The notes below the pieces were generated by a model. That model saw only the letters and a program-made list of their open reading frames with translations, had not been told where the DNA came from and did not search any database. The translations under genes were made by a program, and so were the position numbers. Positions 16,904-25,563 of a stretch of DNA of 64,000 bases are shown piece after piece. This DNA comes from an uncultured Methylocystaceae bacterium. GTDB lineage: Bacteria > Pseudomonadota > Alphaproteobacteria > Rhizobiales > Beijerinckiaceae. The DNA lies in the NCBI GenBank assembly GCA_903870245.1, contig CAIQCB010000062.1, positions 62,001 to 126,000 of the forward strand, given 5' to 3'. The stretch's first letter is position 1; every line of letters begins with the position of its first letter.

Positions 16904-18094
16904 TCAAATCACCCGCTTCTCCCCTGCAGACCCGAACAACCGCCTGGCTTCGCCCAACGCGTATCGGTCGGTCATGCCGGCGATGTAGTCGGCCACGACA
17001 ATCGCCCGTGCGGATTCGTCGCAACTGGCGGCGAGAGACGCCCATTCCGGCGGCATCAGCGCTGGCTGATCGAGAAAGGCAGGAAAAAGCCTGGAAATCG
17101 CATCCCTGGCCTGACGCCAGACATCCATCACCTTTTCATGGCGATACATGTTTTCGAACAAAAATCGCTTGAGATCGCGTTCGGCCGCGCGTTTTGATGG
17201 CGACAACGTCACCATGGCCTCCCCGGCCAGCCGGACCTCCGCCGCCGTCGACGGCGCCAGACAGGCGAGTTTCGCCAATGAGGTCTGGATCGTATCCTCG
17301 ACAAATCCGGTGATGACCCGACGCACGACCTCGTTGATCCGCCGTCCGCCATCAAGGCCGGGACGCCATATCTCAATGGAGCCGACAATTTCGGCGATAA
17401 AGGGAACCGCCGCGACAATATCCTCCAGCCGAAACAATCCGGCGCGCAGGCCGTCGTCAATGTCATGGCCGATATAAGCGATGTCGTCGGCCTGCGCGGC
17501 CGCCTGCGCCTCGACGCCGGCGAAACTGTCGAGCGCAAGCGGGAACAGCGCATCGTAGTCGGCTATGAAGCGCGACAGCGGCCGCGTCGCCCGGGGCCCG
17601 GCAAGAGGGCCATTGTGCTTGACGATTCCCTCCAGCGTTTCCCACGCGAGGTTGAGCCCATCGTAATCAGCGTAACGACGTTCGAGTTTGGTGACGATCC
17701 TCAGGGCCTGCGCATTATGATCGAAGCCGCCGAAGGGCTTCATGCAGGCTTCGAGCGCCTCCTCTCCGGCATGTCCGAAAGGCGTGTGCCCCAAATCGTG
17801 GGCGAGCGCCACGGCTTCGGCGAGATCTTCGTCGACCCGCAGGCACCGCGCCAGCGCCCGGGCGATCTGGCCTACCTCGATCGAATGAGTCAGCCGGGTG
17901 CGGAAATGATCGCCGTCGAGGGGCACGAAGACCTGGGTTTTGTGGGCCAGCCTGCGGAAGGCGGTGCAATGAATGATCCGGTCGCGATCACGCTGAAAGG
18001 CGCTGCGCGTCGGCGAGTCGTCGAGCGGATAGAGTCGCCCCTGCGACTGAGCGGCGTCACAGGCGTAGGGCGCGAGAGGCTGGCGGGGCGCCAC
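16904..18094 (-). CDS. dgt: dGTP triphosphohydrolase-like HD-domain protein
   Basis: A 396-residue HD hydrolase of the Dgt family, removing triphosphate from dNTPs and so controlling nucleotide pools. Visible motifs are [39 protein letters not shown] and the HD pair in [19 protein letters not shown], with later metal ligands in [17 protein letters not shown]. It starts the minus-strand run dgt-argS-SPOR-nagZ and is divergent from erpA across about 97 bp that must hold both promoters. Confidence 0.94.
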   Translation of the reverse strand: MAPRQPLAPYACDAAQSQGRLYPLDDSPTRSAFQRDRDRIIHCTAFRRLAHKTQVFVPLDGDHFRTRLTHSIEVGQIARALARCLRVDEDLAEAVALAHDLGHTPFGHAGEEALEACMKPFGGFDHNAQALRIVTKLERRYADYDGLNLAWETLEGIVKHNGPLAGPRATRPLSRFIADYDALFPLALDSFAGVEAQAAAQADDIAYIGHDIDDGLRAGLFRLEDIVAAVPFIAEIVGSIEIWRPGLDGGRRINEVVRRVITGFVEDTIQTSLAKLACLAPSTAAEVRLAGEAMVTLSPSKRAAERDLKRFLFENMYRHEKVMDVWRQARDAISRLFPAFLDQPALMPPEWASLAASCDESARAIVVADYIAGMTDRYALGEARRLFGSAGEKRVI

Positions 18095-18191
18095 GGCGGC
18101 TCCTGTCGTTGAAAGGCGCGCGGAATAAACCTATGTTGCGCCGCATAAAGCCTTATATGTCAATTGAGCAAGCTGAGACGGAGGTCCGGTC

Positions 18192-18533
18192 ATGTCGAAC
18201 GGCGCGACGGCGAACATCGCCGTAACCGAACAGGCGGAAAAACGAATCGGCGTCCTGCTGTCATCGGAAGCGCCGGGTGCGGTGTTTCGGGTCTCGGTCG
18301 AGGGCGGAGGATGCTCAGGTTTCCAATATCAGTTCGCAATCTCTGCGGCTGCTGATGCAGAGGACGCCGTGATCGAGCAAAATGGCGCCAGGTTGGCGAT
18401 CGATCCTGCCTCTCTTGGCTTTCTGCTCGGAGCCCGGATCGATTTCGTCGACGATCTGATGGGGCAATCGTTCCGGATTGATAATCCGAACGCCACCGCC
18501 TCCTGCGGCTGCGGCACCAGTTTCTCGATCTGA
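18192..18533 (+). CDS. erpA: A-type iron-sulfur carrier protein (ErpA/IscA family)
   Basis: A 113-residue A-type carrier that passes Fe-S clusters to apo-enzymes. The three cysteines of the family are present: C41 in GGGCSGFQY and C105/C107 in SCGCGTSF. The order dgt / A-type carrier in divergent orientation is common in Hyphomicrobiales, where the protein is usually annotated ErpA. A good GGAGG ribosome site precedes the ATG. The ErpA versus IscA naming is less certain than the family. Confidence 0.88.
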   Translation: MSNGATANIAVTEQAEKRIGVLLSSEAPGAVFRVSVEGGGCSGFQYQFAISAAADAEDAVIEQNGARLAIDPASLGFLLGARIDFVDDLMGQSFRIDNPNATASCGCGTSFSI

Positions 18534-18613
18534 CAGATCTCAACACGCCAATGCCGCCTTGACCTCAAAATGACTCGCCTCGACAATCGCGGCGTCGAGA
18601 CGGGAGGTTAAGC

Positions 18614-19504
18614 TTGGAATCGCTATTTATTGGCCATGCCTATATCGACGTCACGATGCGCGCCGACCGGGTGCCGAGCGGCGACGAAAAAATGGTGGCG
18701 CAGGATTACGCTGTCAGTTTTGGCGGCAACGCTGTCACCGCCGGTTTCGCCTGTGCAAGGCTCGGACATCATGTCGATCTGCTGACTACTGTGGCTCGGG
18801 ACTGGCTGGGTCATATGTTTGTCGACATGGCCCACGCCTACGGCGTTCGCGTCCATTCGCGACGCGTGGCCCGGTCGTCTCTCTCTTTTGTCTTTCCCAG
18901 GGACGGCAAACGCGCCATTCTGCGGGCCCGCGACGACGCCTATCTTCAGCCAATCCCGCGAATCGGAATCGACAAGCTCAAACTGCTCCATCTCGACGGC
19001 CATATGGCCGATGCGGCCCTCCATTACGCCAGGCTCGCGCGCGAGAGGGGCATTCTTGTCTCGCTTGATGGCGGCGCCCTGCGACCGGGAATCGAGGAGC
19101 TGTGCCGATTTATCGATGTGGCGGTCGTGGCGGAGAAATTCTGCGAGCAGTTGACGCTCACCAAGCTGGAGACTCTCGACTGGCTCAAGGCCAAAGGCTG
19201 CCGGATCGGCGCGGTGACCAGCGGAGCCGGGGGCGTGCTCTGGTATGATGAGATCGGCGAGGTTCGTCATATGCCGTCGCTAAAGGTTCCCGCAGAAAAA
19301 ATCATAGACACCTCTGGCGCGGGCGACGTGTTTCACGGAGCCTATTGCGCTTCCTATCTGGACCAGCCGAAGGCGCCCTGGCGGTCGCATTTTGAATTCG
19401 CCCGGGCCGCTTCCGCCTATAAAATCCAGCATCTCGGCAATGAAGCCGGTCTGCCGACGCAGGAGGACGTGGCGGCGGCCCGCGCCGCCTTCCCCGAGGC
19501 CTGA
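18614..19504 (+). CDS. PfkB-family sugar kinase
   Basis: A 296-residue ribokinase/PfkB-type kinase. The N-terminal substrate region is SFGGNAVTAGFACARLGHHVDLLT, and the ATP/catalytic signature DTSGAGDVFHGAY is at 232-244 with the catalytic Asp at 238. The substrate cannot be read off; adenosine, ribose or a sulfo-sugar-type relative are all possible. The start is a TTG at 18614 with GGGAGGT six bases upstream, the best initiation signal nearby. It follows erpA after 80 bp on the same strand. Confidence 0.88.
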   Translation: MESLFIGHAYIDVTMRADRVPSGDEKMVAQDYAVSFGGNAVTAGFACARLGHHVDLLTTVARDWLGHMFVDMAHAYGVRVHSRRVARSSLSFVFPRDGKRAILRARDDAYLQPIPRIGIDKLKLLHLDGHMADAALHYARLARERGILVSLDGGALRPGIEELCRFIDVAVVAEKFCEQLTLTKLETLDWLKAKGCRIGAVTSGAGGVLWYDEIGEVRHMPSLKVPAEKIIDTSGAGDVFHGAYCASYLDQPKAPWRSHFEFARAASAYKIQHLGNEAGLPTQEDVAAARAAFPEA

Positions 19505-19604
19505 AGACGACGCGCCCTAACGCAAGCTGGTTCCGGCCTGAACCCTCAGAGCCGCCTCGCTGGCGATTCCTTTTAGCGATCTCCGCCTGGGACTCTCCGG
19601 GGGC

Positions 19605-19633
19605 TTGGCAAAGCGACCGGGCGCTTGTATACG
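19605..19633 (+). promoter_or_regulatory. Sigma-70 promoter of tRNA-Asn
   Basis: TTGGCA (19605-19610), a 17-base spacer, then TATACG (19628-19633). The predicted transcription start near 19640 lies a few bases before the tRNA. Hexamers and spacing are close to the housekeeping consensus. Confidence 0.72.
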
Positions 19634-19644
19634 CCCTGTCACGT

Positions 19645-19720
19645 TCCCCGATAGCTCAGCTGGTAGAGCACGCGACTGTTAATCGCTAGGTCGTAGGTTC
19701 GAGTCCTACTCGGGGAGCCA
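19645..19720 (+). tRNA. tRNA-Asn (anticodon GTT)
   Basis: A 76-nt cloverleaf. The acceptor arm TCCCCGA/TCGGGGA is perfect, the D arm carries AGCTCAGCTGGTAGAGC, the anticodon loop CTGTTAA holds GTT at 19678-19680, and the T arm is GTAGGTTCGAGTCCTAC. CCA is encoded at the 3' end. It stands alone, with its own promoter directly upstream. Confidence 0.97.
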
Positions 19721-20304
19721 TTTCAACCAAAAACCTGCTTTTATCCGCGATCGCCGCCGGCGAGGACCTGTCCCCTGCCCGGAAAATCGACCGGGCTATT
19801 GCGAGATTTTAGGCAATCTGGACAGAGCGGGGCCCTTCGCCCATCCGCCAACCTGCGATTGGCGGGCTTTGCCTCCCCCTGCCTTTCACATTGGCTTTTT
19901 TTCCTACTGAAGCCCTCTGGCGCCCATTCACGCCCTCGCGCGCCCAACTGTGCCTTTGCCGCCGGAGAGGCCGGATCATCCTCGACATCTTACGGGAACG
20001 ACCCTTTCTCTTGTCAGAAAAGACCTGTGCGGAATGCTTTTACGGAGGCCGGCAATATCGACCGTCTGTTCAATCCGCCGCGTTACTGGTTAATTGCGGA
20101 CGCTATCAACATGTCGGTCATGCCGCCGATTTTGGTGGTTACGTCGATCTCGCCTGATCCGGTTCATGGCTGAGATCCATGCGGATAAATCTCTTTTTGA
20201 GACGCCGCTTTTCAACTGTTCGCCGCCCAACGACCGCCATCAGGGCGCCGATAGGAAGGGTTCGCCCGAGCGTAGGTAAACTATCCGCGTTACCGCCTCG
20301 CCCC
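19721..20304. other. Non-coding stretch after the tRNA
   Basis: I see no convincing gene here. Open frames on the plus strand (about 19799-20173 and 19891-20157) have no ribosome site and an unnatural composition (Arg/Pro/Ser-rich, no recognisable domain). A short hairpin CCGCCAA...TTGGCGG followed by GCTTTGCC lies near 19850-19880 and could end a transcript. A degraded gene or an unrecognised small RNA cannot be excluded. Confidence 0.4.
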
Positions 20305-20535
20305 TCATCGTGCGCAAGAGAAGACGACGGCGGCGCCGAAGTCCCTGATCGGCGCGGCGCGCGCATAACCCTTTCCGGCGCAGAATTGATCGATCTGAAT
20401 CAAGGCTGCGTAACGATCGGCCCCATAAGCGAGTTCGTATTTGTTGTCTCCGATCCGTCCCGGCGATTTATAAGGCCCGACTGCGCAACCTGCCAGCAGC
20501 GTCAGGCACCCAAGCGCGAGTATGTATCGGTTCAT
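20305..20535 (-). CDS. Small putative lipoprotein
   Basis: A 76-residue protein beginning MNRYILALGCLTLLAGCAVG, with a clear lipoprotein signal peptide and lipobox (LLAGC), so the mature protein would start at Cys17 and be only about 60 residues. Two further cysteines (FCAGKGY and FSCAR) could form a disulfide in the periplasm. No family recognised. A possible weak promoter TTGATG-17-TTCAAT lies upstream on the minus strand around 20590-20620. It stands alone between non-coding stretches. Confidence 0.68.
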   Translation of the reverse strand: MNRYILALGCLTLLAGCAVGPYKSPGRIGDNKYELAYGADRYAALIQIDQFCAGKGYARAAPIRDFGAAVVFSCAR

Positions 20536-21387
20536 TTCAAGGCGCCTTGATGTGTTGCCAGACCTTCAAAGAAGGCGGACGGGGCGTCATTGAACCTGTT
20601 TGCGGCTTGACCATCAAGATGTGAATCCTGACCTGACGAAGAATACGCCTTAACTCTTGCCGCTCGATTTACACAGATCTGGGACGCCGACAGGACAAGC
20701 ACCCGAGCCCTCGCGAAATCCGCGTATATCTCTACTTGTCGTTGGTCGTCCCGATATTGATGAACCGCAACTTTTAATCGTTCACAACGGCGCTTTCATC
20801 ATAGATGAAGCGTGTTCAAAGATGAAGATTTTGCCGTTATGCGGAGTGTTGAGAAAAGCTATGTCATCGCTCCAAATCGCACTTGAACGATCCTCCCTGC
20901 CGGATCATTCCATCTCCTCAACACTGTCATCCGAAGCGTTGTCGGGATCGAAGCGATTGTTGATCGACGTTAACCCTCGATATCTGCGCAAACAAAATCA
21001 GCAATAAGACTGTCATTGATCTGTACAAAAAACCCTCTGCCCCTGAACGCATATGAGCCGGTGGCGTCTTGCGAAGAAGGCAAGGCGCAACAATCCATGG
21101 CTTGCGTTTTCTCGATCAGAGCCGAACAGGGCGACCGGTCAAAACCGCACGGATTATATTTTTTTTCGATTTCCAGCATAGGTCGCAAAGAACAAAGCAT
21201 AAACATATTATTTGGCGGTGACGTCACGAATTTCACGGGTAGTAAAATAAGCTTTCGGGACGGCAGGGATGATGCCTTTGCCGGTCAAATTGCCGCCAAA
21301 CATTCGGCGCTTGTCATTCTCCGCTGGCGCGCCTCAGGCGGAAAGCCCGGCTCCATGCGGTTTCGAGCGCGAGCAACAGGAGACTCG
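20536..21387. other. A+T-richer stretch without a recognisable gene
   Basis: About 850 bp, visibly richer in A and T than its surroundings. A 116-codon plus-strand frame (20657-21007) and an upstream extension of the channel-like gene (from 21016) are open, but neither has a ribosome site, a conserved motif or typical codon use. A perfect palindrome GTGACGTCAC lies at 21218-21227 and could be an operator for the following gene. Otherwise I see nothing in it; it may be an eroded insertion. Confidence 0.4.
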
Positions 21388-21855
21388 ATGATCTGGGCGG
21401 AGGATTGGGCCTGGGGCGCGCTGGCCTCGGTTCTGCTGATTTTTTTTCACGTCAGCGGGCTTTTCGTTATGTCGATTTTCATCTTCCACGACAGGATTGT
21501 CAGGCTCCGGTCGCGGTCGATCTTCGTCTCGATCCTGGTGTTTTCAGTCTTGGGAACGGGCGCGGTGCTGATGCACGCGCTGGAGGCCGCCGGCTGGGCG
21601 GGGCTTTACTGGCGCCTTGGCGCTGCGGACGAATATTCTGACGCGCTTTTGCACTCCCTCGGCGCTTATTCGACGATGGGAGACACGACGATTGTCTTCG
21701 AAAAGCAATGGCGGCTCATGTTGCAAATCGAGTCGCTGACCGCCGCTGTGACGCTTGGACTGACGACGGCCTTTCTGTTCAGCGCCTTGAACCGCTTGCA
21801 GCGGGTGATCGAGAGCGGGCGGGAAAAGTCGGAAAATTCGAGCCCGCAGACCTGA
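21388..21855 (+). CDS. Two-helix channel-like membrane protein
   Basis: A 155-residue membrane protein. Hydrophobic helices lie at about 7-28 (GALASVLLIFFHVSGLFVMSIFIF), 37-56 and 104-126. Between the last two is DALLHSLGAYSTMGDTTI, which looks like the pore helix and filter of two-TM potassium channels, with STMGD in place of the usual TxGYGD. Ion selectivity is therefore doubtful. The ATG at 21388 is preceded by AGGAG at six bases; the frame stays open upstream, but that part does not look coding. Family assignment is an inference from the arrangement. Confidence 0.62.
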   Translation: MIWAEDWAWGALASVLLIFFHVSGLFVMSIFIFHDRIVRLRSRSIFVSILVFSVLGTGAVLMHALEAAGWAGLYWRLGAADEYSDALLHSLGAYSTMGDTTIVFEKQWRLMLQIESLTAAVTLGLTTAFLFSALNRLQRVIESGREKSENSSPQT

Positions 21856-21916
21856 CAACCCTGAAGAACCAGAAAGACAGGTCGAGTCGCCTCTTTACAG
21901 CCTTCCGGGCCGGTAA

Positions 21917-22336
21917 TCAGTTCGTTGCAGCTTCCTCGCCGGCATCGAAGGGATCCATTCCTTTTTTGGGGCTGCTCGCAGGCTTGCGCGCTGCGGCAGA
22001 AGCCGCCACGCCGGTCGCCAGCCTGCGGTTGGCGGCCTTTGCGGCGTCCAGCTCCCGCCCGGCGGCGCGCGCGGCGGCGTTGACGTCGGTTGGCGTCTCG
22101 GCCTGTGTTGGGTCAAGGGGGCGGTAGTCGAGTTCCCAATCCGGCGGGCGAGTTTTGACGACAAAATCAGGCGCCGGCGGGACTTTGTCATGCAAACCGG
22201 TCGACTCGCCAATGTCTCCGATAATCCGGCCGGGAGACCAGATGTCCTGTGAGGCCTCCTGCGCCTGCGTGGTCATACGGGGCGCAAGGAGACAGAAAAC
22301 CACAATTGCGGCGCTCCCCGCAGGACAACGCATCAT
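21917..22336 (-). CDS. Exported protein of unknown function
   Basis: A 139-residue protein with a Sec-type signal peptide (MMRCPAGSAAIVVFCLLAPRM, cleavage likely after TQAQ). The mature part has an Asp/Pro-rich N-terminal half (DKVPPAPDFVVKTRPPDWELDYRPLD) and an Ala/Arg-rich helical C-terminal half. GAGGGA stands eight bases before the ATG. No family recognised. It lies on the minus strand, convergent with the channel-like gene and downstream of the TPR protein gene, with which it may be co-transcribed. Confidence 0.66.
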   Translation of the reverse strand: MMRCPAGSAAIVVFCLLAPRMTTQAQEASQDIWSPGRIIGDIGESTGLHDKVPPAPDFVVKTRPPDWELDYRPLDPTQAETPTDVNAAARAAGRELDAAKAANRRLATGVAASAAARKPASSPKKGMDPFDAGEEAATN

Positions 22337-22420
22337 CTGCGATCCCTCTGATTTATTGAATTTTGGATCATAGACATATTCCGCAATCTCACAAGCTCAG
22401 GGCGTCTTCAAGGATTGATG

Positions 22421-22978
22421 TCAGATGTCGCGTCCTTCGACCTCAATCTTCAGACGCTCCTCGGTTTTGCGCAGGTCTTCGTTCATTGGCTGAAGCGCAA
22501 GCGCTTTACGGGTCGCGGCGAGCGCCTGCTTCTTGTCGCCAGAACGCTCGGCCAGCGCGCCCTGCATCGCCAGCGCATCAAAGCGGCCGGGCTCCTTGAG
22601 CAGCGAAGTCTCCAGATCGGAAAGAGCGCCGGCGTCGTCGCCTGACGCAGCGCGCGCACGGGCGCGGCGCACGTAACCATCGGCCCAGTTGGGAGCAAGC
22701 GTAATGACATAGTCCAGCAGTTGACGGGCAAGCGACGGCGCCCCGGCCGCCTCGGCGGCCTGCGCGCGGGCGGCAAGAAGGTCGATGGTGTCAGAATTGG
22801 CGCGCGCCCAGCGATTCAACAGGGCGTCGGCGATATGTCGGGATTCGAGAGCGTCCCCCGCTTTCGCCAGACGATCCAGAAGCTGTTCGACACTATCCTC
22901 GGCGACGGCCGACGCTCCGACAGGAAAGGCCAGAGCGACGAAAACGACAGCCAGGATCACAAACAAATTTTTCATCAT
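22421..22978 (-). CDS. Exported tetratricopeptide-repeat protein
   Basis: A 185-residue periplasmic protein. The signal peptide MMKNLFVILAVVFVALAFPV ends after ASA. About three to four TPR units follow: residues with A..A..A spacing such as LLDYVITLAPNWADGYVRRARARAASGD, then ALSDLETSLLKEPGRFDALAMQGALAERSGDKKQALAATRKALALQP. TPRs act as protein-binding scaffolds. The frame is open to 23116, but the signal peptide and an AGGA eight bases upstream set the start at 22978. It is divergent from the carrier-protein gene. Confidence 0.82.
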   Translation of the reverse strand: MMKNLFVILAVVFVALAFPVGASAVAEDSVEQLLDRLAKAGDALESRHIADALLNRWARANSDTIDLLAARAQAAEAAGAPSLARQLLDYVITLAPNWADGYVRRARARAASGDDAGALSDLETSLLKEPGRFDALAMQGALAERSGDKKQALAATRKALALQPMNEDLRKTEERLKIEVEGRDI

Positions 22979-23209
22979 AGAAAAAATCCTAGCGAGAGAC
23001 GGACCGGCCCGCAACTGGCGGAGACTGTCGCAAACGATCCTCATCGGTTCAGAAATTTTTAACCAGAAACCAAGCTTTTGTGTAACTGTGGCATTCTCTG
23101 CACACCTGCAAGCCAATTGTTGATCCCCTGTTCATATTTTCAAACCCATAACATCACCGATTACGGACGACGGTCGCGTGATGCGCGCGTCGGTTTTCGG
23201 AGGACTCAA

Positions 23210-23470
23210 ATGATCGACACTATTCGCCGTCTCGTGAAGCAGAACGGCAAGCTGCATACCCCGGTCGAGGCGCTATCGACGACTGACAATCTCTACTCTG
23301 CAGGACTGACGTCCTTTACAGCGATCCGCGTGATGCTGGCCCTCGAAGAAGCCTTTGACGTTGAATTTCCGCCAGAGCTGTTGCGTCGCCAGAATTTCGC
23401 ATCGATTGAAGCGATCATCGAAAGTCTCGGCAAGGCTACGCCTATCTCTAAACTGCGCCGCGTCGCCTGA
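23210..23470 (+). CDS. Orphan acyl/aminoacyl carrier protein
   Basis: An 86-residue carrier protein starting MIDTIRRLVKQNGKL. Helix II reads SAGLTSFTAIRVMLALEEAFDVEFP, where the Ser of LTS takes the place of the phosphopantetheine serine in the usual DSL motif (Asp replaced by Thr). GGAGG lies eight bases before the start. It is too divergent to be the housekeeping AcpP, and no fatty-acid or polyketide gene is nearby. From memory, GLTSF-type carrier proteins occur with seryl-tRNA-synthetase-like amino acid:carrier-protein ligases; none lies in this window. Confidence 0.82.
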   Translation: MIDTIRRLVKQNGKLHTPVEALSTTDNLYSAGLTSFTAIRVMLALEEAFDVEFPPELLRRQNFASIEAIIESLGKATPISKLRRVA

Positions 23471-23538
23471 CGCGGGAGTTGTCTCGCGCCTTGGTCCTGT
23501 TCGCTGCGGGAGAGGCTGTCGTTTCGGCCGGCGCAATG

Positions 23539-23567
23539 TTGCCGGAGGCGTTGGGCTAGGCTATCTC
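23539..23567 (+). promoter_or_regulatory. Putative sigma-70 promoter of ilvD
   Basis: TTGCCG (23539-23544), 17-base spacer, TATCTC (23562-23567). The start of transcription would be about 40 bases before the TTG start codon of ilvD. Confidence 0.45.
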
Positions 23568-23613
23568 TTGTGAAACCGCGCTAAAATGATTGCGCTATAC
23601 CGGAGATAAAGAC

Positions 23614-25446
23614 TTGCCGCCCTATCGTTCACGCACCACGACCCATGGCCGCAATATGGCGGGAGCCCGCGGCCTCTGGCGCGCCACCGGCATGAAGGAC
23701 AGCGATTTCGGCAAACCGATCATCGCCGTCGCCAACAGCTTTACGCAATTCGTGCCGGGCCATGTCCATCTCAAGGACCTCGGACAGCTTGTCGCCCGCG
23801 AGATCGAGAAAGCGGGCGGCGTCGCCAAGGAATTTAACACTATCGCCATCGACGACGGCATCGCCATGGGGCATGACGGGATGCTCTATTCCCTGCCCTC
23901 GCGAGATCTCATCGCCGATAGCGTCGAATACATGGTCAATGGCCATTGCGCGGACGCGCTTGTGTGTATTTCGAATTGCGACAAGATCACTCCCGGAATG
24001 TTGATGGCGGCGATGCGCCTGAACATACCGGCCGTCTTCGTCTCCGGCGGACCGATGGAGGCCGGTAAGGTCGTGATCAAGGGCAAGGAGCATGCGCTCG
24101 ATCTTGTAGACGCCATGGTCGCCGCCGCCGACGACTCTGTTAGCGAAGCGGATGTCGCCGTAATCGAGCGCAGCGCCTGTCCGACCTGCGGGTCCTGCTC
24201 CGGCATGTTTACCGCCAATAGCATGAACTGCCTCACCGAGGCGCTTGGCTTATCCTTGCCCGGCAATGGTTCCGTGCTGGCCACCCACGCCGATCGCAAG
24301 CGTCTGTTTGTGGAGGCCGGGCATCTCATCGTCGATCTGGCCCGCCGACATTACGAACAAAACGACGATAGCGTGTTGCCGCGTTCGATCGCCAGCTTCA
24401 AGGCCTTCGAGAATGCGATCGCGCTCGACATCGCCATGGGCGGTTCGACCAACACCGTTCTGCATCTCCTCGCCGCCGCGCATGAGGCGCAGGTGAATTT
24501 CACCATGGCCGACATCGACCGCATGTCCAGACGCGTTCCGGTTCTTTGCAAGGTGGCGCCGGCAAAAGCCGACGTGCACCTCGAAGACGTTCATCGCGCC
24601 GGCGGCGTGATCGCCATTCTCGGAGAATTGCACCGCGCCGGTTTGCTGCATGGCGACCTGCCTACCGTTCACAGCCGAACAGTCGCCGACGCCATCTCCC
24701 TTTGGGACATCAGCGTCACCGAGAGCGAAACGGCTAAAACCTTCTTCCGCGCTGCGCCCGGCGGCGTTCCTACTCAGGTCGCTTTCAGTCAGGAGCGGCG
24801 TTATGAAGAACTCGACGCCGATCGTTCAAATGGCGTCATCCGCGACGCTGCTCACGCCTTCTCAAAGGATGGCGGACTCGCCGTGCTCTTCGGTAATCTT
24901 GCCGAGGATGGCTGTATTGTCAAAACCGCCGGCGTAGATGAGTCGATCCTGAAATTCAGCGGTCAGGCGCGTGTGCTGGAGAGCCAGGACGCCGCCGTCT
25001 CGGCGATCCTCACCGGCGAGATCAAAGAAGGCGATGTCGTTGTCATCCGTTATGAGGGTCCGCGCGGCGGTCCAGGCATGCAGGAGATGCTCTATCCGAC
25101 GAGCTATCTGAAATCGAAAGGCTTGGGCAAGGCCTGCGCGCTCATTACGGACGGACGCTTCTCGGGCGGCACATCGGGGCTTTCAATTGGCCATGTCTCG
25201 CCGGAGGCCGCCGAAGGCGGAACCATCGCGCTTGTAGAGGATGGCGACCGCATCGAGATCGACATCCCCAATCGCAGGATCACCCTTGTCGTCGATGACG
25301 CCGAACTCAATCGACGCCGCGCTGCGCAGGCCGCTAAAGGTTTCATGCCGGCCAAGCCGCGTCCGCGCAAAATCTCAACGGCCTTACGCGCCTATGCCGC
25401 CTTCACCACAAGCGCCGCGCGCGGCGCCGTGCGCGAAGTGCCGTAG
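23614..25446 (+). CDS. ilvD: Dihydroxy-acid dehydratase
   Basis: IlvD dehydrates 2,3-dihydroxy-isovalerate and -methylvalerate in valine/isoleucine synthesis. The 610-residue protein begins [25 protein letters not shown]. Cluster-binding cysteines occur in [11 protein letters not shown] and [18 protein letters not shown], and the C-terminal signature [23 protein letters not shown] is present. I chose the TTG at 23614 because it fits the family N-terminus and has GGAG eight bases before it; an in-frame TTG at 23590 is less suitable. It is a single-gene unit, convergent with holB. Confidence 0.95.
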   Translation: MPPYRSRTTTHGRNMAGARGLWRATGMKDSDFGKPIIAVANSFTQFVPGHVHLKDLGQLVAREIEKAGGVAKEFNTIAIDDGIAMGHDGMLYSLPSRDLIADSVEYMVNGHCADALVCISNCDKITPGMLMAAMRLNIPAVFVSGGPMEAGKVVIKGKEHALDLVDAMVAAADDSVSEADVAVIERSACPTCGSCSGMFTANSMNCLTEALGLSLPGNGSVLATHADRKRLFVEAGHLIVDLARRHYEQNDDSVLPRSIASFKAFENAIALDIAMGGSTNTVLHLLAAAHEAQVNFTMADIDRMSRRVPVLCKVAPAKADVHLEDVHRAGGVIAILGELHRAGLLHGDLPTVHSRTVADAISLWDISVTESETAKTFFRAAPGGVPTQVAFSQERRYEELDADRSNGVIRDAAHAFSKDGGLAVLFGNLAEDGCIVKTAGVDESILKFSGQARVLESQDAAVSAILTGEIKEGDVVVIRYEGPRGGPGMQEMLYPTSYLKSKGLGKACALITDGRFSGGTSGLSIGHVSPEAAEGGTIALVEDGDRIEIDIPNRRITLVVDDAELNRRRAAQAAKGFMPAKPRPRKISTALRAYAAFTTSAARGAVREVP

Positions 25447-25515
25447 TGCATTTACCGGTCTGATTGAATCAGATCGGGCTCTGGTCTTTTGTTTTGTCGC
25501 GATTTCTTTTGGCGA

Positions 25516-25543
25516 AACGTTTTCCGCTGCGGCGGAAAACGTT
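25516..25543. terminator. Inverted repeat between convergent ilvD and holB
   Basis: Twelve-base arms AACGTTTTCCGC / GCGGAAAACGTT with a four-base loop. It lies between the ilvD and holB stops and is symmetric, so it could stop both transcripts, although no long T-run follows on either side. It may also be a dispersed genomic repeat. Confidence 0.55.
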
Positions 25544-25563
25544 CCAAGTTCAAATGAAGTCTG

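Noticed and set aside
19799-20173. Plus-strand open frame of 124 codons after the tRNA
   Set aside because: No ribosome site, no domain, unnatural composition; a competing frame overlaps.
20657-21007. Plus-strand open frame of 116 codons in the A+T-richer gap
   Set aside because: No initiation signal and no recognisable fold; kept only as part of a non-coding stretch.
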